Shown: in pieces, positions 35,728 through 46,609 of the stretch | Numbering within the stretch: the stretch's first letter is position 1 | Layout of the letters: the number at the start of each line of letters is the position of its first letter | Source of the DNA: Magicicada septendecula | Taxonomy: Eukaryota > Arthropoda > Insecta > Hemiptera > Cicadidae | Direction of reading: 5' to 3' | DNA length: 64,000 nt | Assembly (NCBI GenBank): GCA_034769895.1 | Contig: CM068368.1 | Location: 337,551,076-337,615,075 of the forward strand | Notes under the pieces: model-generated | Told to the model about the DNA's origin: nothing | Databases searched by the model: none | Seen by the model: only the letters and a program-made list of their open reading frames with translations | Made by a program: the position numbers and the translations under genes

Positions 35728-38700
35728 TGTTACAACACAAATAAGCCACCCCAATACCAGGGATATAAAAAAGATGATTTTGAATATAAAATAATAATTA
35801 ATATAAAATAAAATGTTTAATATAAAGAAAATAAAAAAGACAATGACACGACAAACGACGACTTGACCTAACCCAAGTGATTGACCCAACAAGAGAAAAC
35901 AAAAGAAGAAGGGAACAACAAAAAACAAACAAGAATAAAACCAAATGAAAAAGAAGGTGATTAACCAAACCAAATGAAGAAGGGAAAAAACCGAAACCAA
36001 GCAAAATGAAACCAATTGAAGGAATTGAATGATTCCACGCCACTGATTAAAATGAACCCAAAGGAGAAGATGGAAAAACAAGATATAAAGGAAGTACACT
36101 AAAAATGAAGAAGGGGGAAAATGAAAAAGACAAAAACCTAAGATAAAGGGAAATAAATAAAAAGGAACCCCAATAATAAGACACAAACAAGTAATAATGA
36201 AGAAAAGCAGGAGAAACAATATACTCAATGTAAGGTTGAAAAAGAAACCAATAAATAACTTAAGTAATTATTTTAATCCATTATTATTATCAATTAATGG
36301 ATAATAAAGTAAATGACAATTGAAAGAAACCCAATTAAAGAATGTTAAATATAAAAGCAAACTAACCCACATATTAGAGTTAGAAGTAATGTTAAAATCA
36401 ATAGAGACATAAAATTGTTAATATTGTTAATGATATTTGTGATGAAAGAGATAGTACGGTAGTGAGAAAGTAATAATAGGGATGACCCATTTAGAAACAC
36501 TTAAAACCAAAAACATTTTAGAAGTGCAAAAGTGGAAGTGAAAATCCCAAAATGAAGTGATAAAGAGGAAACAATAAATAATTTAAAAGTGAAGGTGATG
36601 ATTAAATGAGAATCATGTATAACAAAGAATGTTTGTATAGTGAAAAATAGTGAAGGATAAAAGCATAAACACATAGCAAATCAATAAGAAACACTGAAAG
36701 TTTAACAGTGAAAAATATTAGTAAATAAGAAAGTTGTTAAGAATAAGATTAAGTGTAAACAGTTAATTAATGTATAATGAACACTGAAAAGTGATGAAGA
36801 CAGTATTAATTAAGAAAGAACATTATTGTTAAGTTTCATTGAATGCAGTTATAATTAAAAGGGAGAATCCCATGAAAGAGAAAATAGATAGTGTTAGCAT
36901 GGAGTGAAAGTAAAGAGTATTTAAAAAGTTAAGAAGTTAAAACAAATCAATAAACACCCCGTGTTACAAGGGATCATTATTAAAGTAAGTTCAAAAAATG
37001 TGAGGTTGATTATCACCAAAAAAATAATATAAAATGAAATGAACTGTAAACCAATGTTAACAAATAATTATTATATAATTATTTAAGCAAGTTTAGGAAT
37101 AGGATATGGCTGGAAGAATTATACAGACCAATAGACCTAGATGTTGTATTTTTATGTGAACAAAAGTAGTAAATATTAGCCACATTGTTTTATTGGCAAA
37201 TTAAATAAATAAGAAATGTAAACGAGAAAACCAGATAGTAAATGATTAGCAATTCATGGTGTATAAAATAATAGTAACATAATAATAACAGTACAACAGA
37301 ACTAAAACACATCAATACATAAAACAACCAATTATAATAACAAAGCTAAACTCATTATGCAGAAAAAAGACATAATTTGTACGAAATAAGTAAATACAAA
37401 TAATGGCTACTTAGGCGTAGGAAAATGCCTAACTGTGAAGAACAAACAACTACAAATTGTAATAAGTTAACAAAGAAATTAGCAAATCCGAGTCGAATAA
37501 CTCACCAAGGATAAATTGTAAATCATTTTTAAGACAAAATATTATAATAAGTATTTGAATTCAAAAAGAAATGTAATTAACAAGTATTAAAATAATTATA
37601 AAATCATAAAACCTAAAATAACCCAAACTTGTGGGGTATCAAATTAATCTATGAAAGGAAATACAAATAACAGTGATAATAGTTAATACTTAGGAGGGAA
37701 GATAGAGGAATAAGAGCAATCAGAAGATATACAAGGATTTTGAAAAGAATTCAAATTTTGATAACAATGGATTCTGTCAATCTAAGCCAATAAAATTTCA
37801 TTGGTAACCATAGCAACTGCCGTTAGGGACGGAATTACGGTTGAATATCGTTACTCGTAAAGCGTCACTCTGGCAGAACAGAAGCCGAATATTGAACGAC
37901 CAATTTTTAATCAAAGAGTGTAAAAATAGTAAGCAAAATTCAAAAACGATGATCGAATAAGAAGCAGACGAACAACTGAGACTGTCAACTGATGCCCAGG
38001 ACCATATTACCAGGAATTAATTAAAAATATGACCACATCTAATATGAAAAGGACGCCAGATCTATTTAAGTCCCAAGATTGATAAAAACAGAAAACGATT
38101 GCAGCCCAATCCTCTTCCCAACTCAATGATTGATAACACCAAGTCATCTGATGCGTTAAGTATCTTGATTACCCTATTTACAAAAAATAAACTCACTTTA
38201 AATATTACTAAAGGTAATTGGAACTCTCACTGTCAACCGAATATTCTCTTTCAAAGATTAATTAAGAAAAAATAACACACTGAAAATTTGTTAACATAAC
38301 ACATAACCTGTTGTGTGAATACGAACTTTATAAACACATTTAACGACACTACAGAACAGATTATAACCACACACCTTATTATTTAAGTACACTTAAAGGA
38401 AGGTAATGTACTTTTTATTGTAATCATAGGAATTCTTTGCCTTGTAATCAAAAGAATCCCGATTTCGAACGAGTATATTGTAATTTAACTAAAACTGCAG
38501 CCATGCTGGAGTAAATACCTCGTTTCGGACTCGATTTCGTCAGCCTGAGAGAAAGTGTTTCATGTAAAAAGTCGGTGCAAAATTATTAACCAACCAGAAT
38601 AATATTAATTGTCAAACTGAAAATTTACTTATTGACCATTAAAATAACTAGTACAGGGAGTAACCGTTGTTATTATTTCATAGGGAGTGTATTGTATTAC

Positions 38701-39110
38701 TTGTGTTTGTTAACGAAAGCTAGATTTGACACTAGCGCTCGCGTAGTAATTCGAACAACTACCTACCCGATTCAGGAGGCTGAACGAGCGGGAATTATTT
38801 GAACGCCCCGGCCGTCATCGCTGAGAACACCCTATTAATAAGTTTAATTGTTTTAATAAACAATTTGGCGCCAACCGGGATTCACACACCCCTATTTAAA
38901 ACAGGTATGGTTACTGCTGTGTTGTACTGGTAATTATAACATCGCTACGGACATCGTTAGCGCAAGAATAGATGTAACGACCCCAGTGCGAGACGAACGC
39001 ACTACACACATACCCTATACACGTCTTTATCAGAGACGACCACATCTTTTCGTTACAGATTGGCTTCCATCGCGGGGCTTGAGCGAGACGGACGTCACAG
39101 ATAACCCATT

Positions 39111-39113
<3 letters not shown>
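35728..39113 (+). repeat. Element B 3' LTR with divergent terminus
   Basis: Near-identical to 29111-32392 up to about 39009. After that it differs from the 5' LTR but still contains CGTTACAGATTGGC (39051-39064), and it ends CATTACA at 39113 directly before (AT)n. The end therefore carries a PBS-like unit and about 56 bp that the 5' LTR lacks. Confidence 0.8.
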
Positions 39114-39157
<44 letters not shown>

Positions 39158-39343
39158 CACATTATACTTGTGAATAATGCTTGTAAATAATGATGCAAGT
39201 ATTCATCTGATGTTATGGATGTTCTTCATAACAAGAGAAGTTATTCTTTTCTGATGTTTTGCATCTGACTTCCACAAAATGGAAGTATTTTGAGCATAAA
39301 CCTCACACAAATGGAGAACGGTCTGCATATATATGAAAAATAT
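39114..39343. other. Spacer with (AT)n
   Basis: About 38 bp of AT repeat followed by unassigned AT-rich DNA, ending with ATAT (39340-39343), the target duplication of the next LTR. Confidence 0.7.
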
Positions 39344-42300
39344 TGTAGCGTGACAGATAAGCACATAAAAATGAATGGCATTGATCATTAAAATAATATA
39401 ATATAATATAATAACATCAAATCCGAAGAAAGCATTATAATATAAAGAACTAATTCAGAACAACCGTGCAGAACAATCATTGATATTAAAAGTTTAAGTT
39501 CGTATAAAAGAAATGTTACTAATGATGAATCATCAAAACCAGTTTAATAACTCAAGGTGAAAAAATATAACCCAGGAAGGTAAGGAGTAGATAAGGAAGC
39601 AACCCAGAACATTACTAAACCCACAACGAAGGTAAGGAATAAATAAAAAAGAAACCCAGAACAAGGCAAGATCCACCATAAAAGGTGATGTATTTGAATA
39701 AACAAGAAGAGTAGATGAAGAAGTAACCCCAAGAAACCCGATGACATCCAGAAGAAGATGAAGAAAATACAATTCTAAGAAGCCAGAAGAAAAGAAGACA
39801 TCATTGAAGAAACAAGAAGAAGACAGCATCCAGAAGAAGAAGGAATGCTCTTGTAAAAAACACCCATATCCCAAAATAAATAAAAACAATAATAATAAAA
39901 AGTATAACAGTATTCATGGAGAAAAAAAAACCACATGTACAATAGAAATAAGACTAAAAGTGTATAGAGTAAGAGTTGCAAGTGGACCAAGGTGAAACAA
40001 TAATATAATACCAAAGAAAAAATCTTCATTGTAACCCACAAACAGATATCTTGATGTAAATAAGACTAAATAACCATTTAGAAATAACATCAAGGAGTGT
40101 AAAGTGAACCAGTGCTAGTTTGTGTATTATAAAAAATAAACCTTATGTTTCACTATTGGCTTTCACAAACTGTGTAGATAATGAAAAATACAACTATTGA
40201 GTGACTTATGATTTGTACAGAGTGAATATAATACATATGTTAATATAGAGCTGTCAATCTGTTTGAAATGACATTTATTTAAATGATGAATAAAAACAGA
40301 AGCAGACACAAAGTGACAGGGTACAATTACCCAAAAACCATATTATAAAACAGTTAAAAACTGCTAGTTAAACTTAATATAAGGAATAGAGAATAAGAAT
40401 GTAGGAAATAAGGTTTTGTTTATATAGAATAGGATATTTTAAAAATGTATTAGTAATAAGAACATTTAAACAAGTTTAGAACCACTAACATCCCAATTGT
40501 AAAAATATTTATTACTTGTATTAATGGTAATAATTAAATAAGATGTTAGCATGGAAAAAACATTCTTTATAAATAATATTTCTGTATTAGTATTAAGCTT
40601 TGATTATAAAAAAAATGTCTAATTAGTTGAAGACAACCATTATTTAGAATTATTTCTTATATGCTAATAGTATTGAAACGGATACTAATTGTTATTTTGT
40701 TTAATAGAAAAAATGTTTAATTTATATTACAATGTTAAAAAGTCAGAGAGGGTATAACTCAATATGTATTGTTTATATAAAAATTTGTAAGGAAAAATTG
40801 TTAGGAATCTAGGCAAAATGATGAAAACTAAATATCATCAAAACTGAGAAACTAAGTACTTAAATACATTTAAACTGAAGGGATTTAGATAAGGTAAACC
40901 AGAAACAAAGCCATATAATTAGAAATATAACTTAGAAAGATTTTGTAAAATTATAGCCAGGATTATTAATAAAAATGGAAATGACAGAACTAAAAAATTT
41001 GGAGAGAGGAGTCATATATTCCAACATAATATTTTAAAACTTAACTAATTCATATAATTGCAAGAAATTAAGGGAATATAAACCTTTTATTACAATATGA
41101 GATTTAATAATCATAAATATAACTTGATAATGGCAGAATTTGCATAATGACAGGAAGCTGGATTTTTGAAATTTACAATATACAAAATGAAGGTAAAATT
41201 ACCAATTTTAGATAAAAAACTTAATAAAACGGCATTATTCGATATCAAAATTCGCCGAATGAACTGAAGGATAAAATTAAGTAACAACTAGCTAATAAAT
41301 TTGAATAACAACCAAAGAATAAGCAGTTATATAATGTAACTTTATTACATGCACAGGATGCAAAATAAAATTCGAACAATGTAAGGAATAATATTGCTTT
41401 GGCTAAGGTTTTAGTCGGAGGTGAAGGAAGTGAAAGAGTTAATTATTGAACGTTGTACGGGACACTTGACGAGAATTTAAAAACTTATTAACCTAGTTTC
41501 GAATACCGTAATGGCGATTAATAGTAGGATCCGAGAGTGAAAATCGCGAGTGGCGGCAGAAAACATTTTACAACTTTAACACAGTGACATAAACACCTAC
41601 AAACGCCTAACTAACATTGTATAGCACAAAACTACATTGAAATAACATTTTAAACTCAATAAAACAGTAATACAACCTAACCATCAAAAGTGCTGATCGA
41701 CAAAAGTGAAACTGACTTATAAATACACCACTTTTAAAAATACAACACCGAAACTTAACCAGAGACACTACACCAACATCAGAAGGAAGATTTGCAGACA
41801 CCAGGACGTAAATTCGACAAGAAAACATCTTAATTGGGACGCCAAAACTACGAAGGGACGATTTACAACTTCGACGGCGGCCATTACTGATTCATCACCG
41901 CTCAACTGAACACTGCCATCTAGTGTTTGTCTGCGACACGGTTCGCAACCTACTTATTTATTTTACTCTTTCAATTGAATATATGTACTTTTAGTATTAA
42001 GAATTTATCTTGTAACGTTATACTTTTTAATCTTTGTCCGATTTCTCTGACTTTTCCCATAAATAGCTGTTCAAAGAACCTTTTGTATTTTATATAAAAA
42101 TTTGTAATAACATCGATACCCTGAGAATCGATTTAAAAATCGACAAGAGTCCAAATAAACAATTGTCAATAAAATAATTTATACTTTTCATATTAAAACA
42201 GTTCTTTCATTCATAAATGTAGCAATTTAAATATACTTTAATTTAAACAAAATATACTACAAGAATTTCATCACCAGAAGGAAGATAACCTCCAAAACGA

Positions 42301-42671
42301 ACGTAAACAAAGATCGATTGCAGTTGGAGACAATCCTATAAGTGGTTGGAGTTTCTTCATAAATACACGAAAGCTTATAAAATTTTCTAAATAAGTGAGA
42401 AACGTTTCGGAACTTCACAAAACTCAATTAATTAATTGTTTTTAATTAATTGATCAATAAAAAAAAATTATAAACATTTTTTTTAAACAAACAATTTTAT
42501 TTCTTTCACAACCAACATATTTAAAATATTTTGTAACACAACAACAATACTTAAACACCATAACCACGTTTAGTTACAATTTGGCTAGCCCAACAGTGGG
42601 GCTTAAACTAAAAGGAAGAAGACCAGAACAGATTTAGAATTTGTAACCACAACACACAGAGAATATAAGTT

Positions 42672-42674
<3 letters not shown>
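39344..42674 (+). mobile_element. Solo long LTR related to element A
   Basis: It starts TGTAGCGTGACAG exactly as the LTR of element A and ends AAGTTACA. It is flanked by ATAT on both sides (39340-39343 and 42675-42678). The 3.3-kb unit has the shared core near 42012-42101 (AACGTTATAC, TTCTCTGACT, CAAAGAACC, TATATAA). A PBS-like module, TTTGGCTAGCCCAACAGTGG, lies at about 42580-42600, some 75-95 bp before its end. No internal coding region is present, so it is a solo LTR left by LTR-LTR recombination. Confidence 0.85.

Positions 42675-42714
<40 letters not shown>
42675..42714. repeat. (AT)20 between two solo LTRs
   Basis: A pure AT dinucleotide run is all that separates the ends of two long LTRs. 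Confidence 0.95.
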
Positions 42715-42717
<3 letters not shown>

Positions 42718-45700
42718 AGCGTGACAGATGTATGCATAATATTGAATGGCAATTGATCATTAGAATAATGAAGTTATAATATTTAAATTTGGAAGAAAGC
42801 ATTAAGTTTAATATAAATAGATTAATTCATAGCAACTGTGGAAAGAAATCATTATTATAAAGAAAATACAAGTTCAAATAAAAGGAGTTACTAGTGATGA
42901 GTCATCCAAAACCAGTCTCATAACCAAAGGTTTTCAAACTATAACCCAGGAAGGTAAAAAAGCAAATTTTTATCAGTACTGAATACTGACCAAACCCACA
43001 ACGAGGAAGAATGAACCTTGTGTTTCATTCTTGGCAATCACAAACATTGAATGCAATGAAATATGCATTTTTCAATGACTTGAAATGTGTACTGTGACAA
43101 TATGTTGTTCATAAGACATGAATCTGTTTAAAATAACATTTTGTTTTACATGAAAAAAGAAAAACAGATTTCATAATACTTTTTGAACAATTCATACTAT
43201 TTATTTATTAATGACAGGGTACAATTCCCCAAAGACAATGTATAAAAGACGGTATAAAAACTGTAGAATCCTACTTATAATAATAGTTAGAAATAAGAAT
43301 ATAAATATAAGGTTTTTATGTATATAGTACAAGAATGTTTAAAAATGTTTTAGATATAAGGCCATTTGTTTGGGTCTGAAACAACTAACATCAGAACTAT
43401 AAAAATAGTTACCACTTGTAAATAGTAGAGAGTAATTAAGATGTTAGTTAGTAAAAAACCTTTTTTGTAAACCATGTTTCCATGTTGGAAATGGGGATTT
43501 TGTTGCAAAATGTCTGACTTGAAGACAACCATTTATTTTAAAAAAATATTCTTTATTTTGTTTAACTATTATTTATATTGTAACCAATACTAATTGTTTT
43601 TGTGTAATTTGAAAACATGTTTAATTTATAATACTATATGTAAAAGTCAGAGAGGGTATCACACATCATATATTGTTTGTAAAATATTTTGTAAGAAAAA
43701 TTGTTAAAAAATCATAGGCCAAAAGAATGGAAACCAAACTTCATCAAAACAGAGAAATTGCTCATTTAAATGCAAATAAACAAAAGGGGTTTAGACAAAA
43801 TAAACTTGAGATCAAGCCATATAATTGCACATACCATTTAGAAAGATTTTAATAAATTATATTCAGAATTATAAATAAAAATGAAAATGACTAAACTCAG
43901 AAATTTAGACATGGGAGTCATATATTCCAGAATAATGTTTCAGAATACAACTAATTCAATTAATTACCAGAAAATAAGGGAATATGAACCTTTTAATACA
44001 ATATAGGATTATTAATATTAAATATAACTGATAAAATGGCTGAATTTATATAATGACAGGAAGTAAATTTTGATGTTTTGACTTTTCAGAGTATACCAAA
44101 CTGAAAGTAAAATTACTATTTTTTGGACAGAAAACACTATAAAACGGCATTATTTAATCTGAAAATAAGCTGAATGAACTGAAAGATTAATTTAAATAAC
44201 ATCTAGTGAATAAAATTGATAAATAACCCAAGTTTAGGTATTTATATAGTGAAATATTAAAGTGTGCACAGGATATGAAAATATATTTGAACAATGTTAA
44301 GAATAATATTATATGGGCTAAGAGTTTAATTGAAACTGAAGGAAACAGTTAGTTAATTATTGGTATTTGAACGGTTAACATGACAAACGTTTCGTAACGT
44401 GCCTAACCTAACTTATAATAGTCATATAAAGCGAGTGTATAGTACGTTATTGTGAAATCGCGAGTGACTTGTAAAATACTTCTAAAACTCTCATATTATA
44501 ACAGAAACAATCAAGAAACACTCCATAACACAGAACAATACATATCTACTCCGAAAAACACCACAAAACACTAGAAAACTGTATAATACATTAACCCAAA
44601 TTAGTGACGGAATCGGGGAAAGTGTTTGAACTAATAATTACACGGATACACTAAATACAACTCAGAAACAGTACACCAGTCACTACACAACATTTAACAA
44701 GAGATTTGCAGACACAAGAACAGGAATACTGCCAGAAAATACATTATTTGGAACGCAGCAGGAACGAGCAACATTTTGATCAACTTGATGGCCGCCATTT
44801 GCTTTTGACGATCCCAGTGCCTTCTCCTAGTTCAGCCCAGCTGTTTGGTGAAAACAATTATTTTATTTTCAAATTATTATTCAATGTTTGTGTTTAGTAA
44901 TAATTATTCATTTGATGTAACGTTATACTTTTAAATATTAGCCCGATTTCTCTGACTTTGATAATAATTGGCTGTTTAAAGAACCCTGTATAATTTTTAT
45001 ATAATATACTTTGTAACTTTTTCGATATCCTGAGAGTCGATAATAATCGATAAGAGTCAAATTGCTATTAATTAATAAAACATCAATATTCTTCAACACT
45101 AAATAGTTCTTCATTTCATAAATATTACTAGTTATCATTAATATAATTATAATTAATAATCTATCAGGACTTTACCACCTATAAGTGAAGATAACCTAAA
45201 AAATAAAAAGGTAAACAAGTATCGATTGGTTTGAAGACAATCTTATGAGTGGTGATAGTTTATTTAAAATATACCAAAACTTTAATAAAAATTTTCAGAA
45301 GAGCATTACACTTTTTAAAACTTCACAGCCCTATATTAATTAATTGATTACAATTAATTAATTAATAAAATTAAAATTTTTTTTTTTTATTATTTTTTTT
45401 ATAAACATATTTTTTTTTTTTAAATTTTCTTCAAAACAATAATTTTTGTTTTGAAACTTTCGGTGAAGCTGAACATACATTTCTTCATCAACATTACGCT
45501 ACTCGACCGGTCTTGCTACCATTGAGACTCGACCAGGCTGGGAAACTTAAGGAAGTGTTTCAGGCCAGTAAGACGTCGAGAGCCACACCAATTACACACC
45601 AATTAAACATATTACATTACAATTTACTTATTTTATTACAAATTGGCTAGCCCAAACAGTGGGGCTTGATTACATCGGAGTCTCATACTTCACAATCTCT

Positions 45701-45739
45701 TATAACAACAACAACATTCAATTAATTTATATTATTACA
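42715..45739 (+). mobile_element. Second solo long LTR, same family
   Basis: It starts TGTAGCGTGACAG and ends ATTATTACA at 45739, with ATAT before (42711-42714) and after (45740-45743). It is 3.0 kb long. It shares with the previous LTR the core at 44917-45010 and GTCAGAGAGGGTAT (43644), but is clearly diverged. A PBS-like module, ATTGGCTAGCCCAAACAGTG, lies at about 45642-45661. There is no coding content. Confidence 0.85.
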
Positions 45740-46609
45740 ATATATATATATGTGTAACTACTAGGGATTTAGAAATTAATTCCAGAAAAAAGTAGAGAAA
45801 AGAACCGAAGAACAATTTTTTTTAGATTTATATCATTGTGTCTTTATGTCGTTGATCGCACTTTACATCAACACGTCGATCAAACAAGTTGCCTCAAAAA
45901 AGCTCCATTACTTTAGTATGTATCTAAAAGAATAAATTAGAGTCAAACAATCTAACGGATTTCTATATCGTCTTGTGTGAATAGTCGGGCAAGACGTTAA
46001 CTGTTACGAAAGGGCGACGCGTTTTTTAGCCGAAACATGTAAGTTTATATTTTTCGTCGACAATCCATTGGTGTCAATTATTGCGTTTGTAGAAATTATT
46101 TGGATTCTAATATATATATGTTCAATATTTTTAGTTATCATAGATATCTGGTAGAAATTTCGTGGTGTATACCGTATTACACTCACCCTGTCTTGTTTCA
46201 ATTTACATGGCCATCTAGTGTTACGTGTTGTATTTCCATGCGCTATGATAATTTTATTTACTTTTTATTGTACTTTAATATTTATTACACCGTAGCACGA
46301 ATAATACCGTTCACACAATTGTGGAAAATAGTATGTTTTCTGTATATTACAACAAAAGACTTTTTTAGAAATTATTTATTACATTATTTTTCTGTTTTAA
46401 AAATATGTTTTACTTTTGTTGTCCATTATAAAAAGAAATTCATTTCTGTAAATGGTCTTTTACAGAAAAAATTTAGATGACTCACATGTCGGAAATGAAA
46501 TTGCAACGGTGTTAATTGGATTTAATAACCTATCTAACGTTACAAACATTATAAACGGAATGACAACGGTATAAATGGAATAAATTAATAATTACATTAT
46601 TATTATATA
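45740..46609. other. Interval without recognisable gene; dispersed repeat
   Basis: The segment 46305-46465 is about three-quarters identical by eye to 54885-55055, so it is a dispersed repeat of unknown class. The sequence near 46500-46560 also resembles 49160-49230 on the other side of the Ginger-like element. No gene was supported. Confidence 0.6.

Larger units (their letters stand above)
29111..39113 (+). mobile_element. Element B: long-LTR gypsy-type element with gag but no pol
   Basis: Two direct repeats of about 3.3 kb (29111-32446 and 35728-39113) flank an internal region of only 3.28 kb. The inside holds a PBS-like site, a gag homologous to that of element A, and a polypurine tract, but no protease, RT or integrase. 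The LTRs are near-identical over about 3.28 kb (about five differences seen), so the element is young. Both outer flanks are (AT)n runs, so the target duplication is most simply ATAT but cannot be resolved. Because pol is absent, its movement must have depended on enzymes from another copy (inference). Confidence 0.9.
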
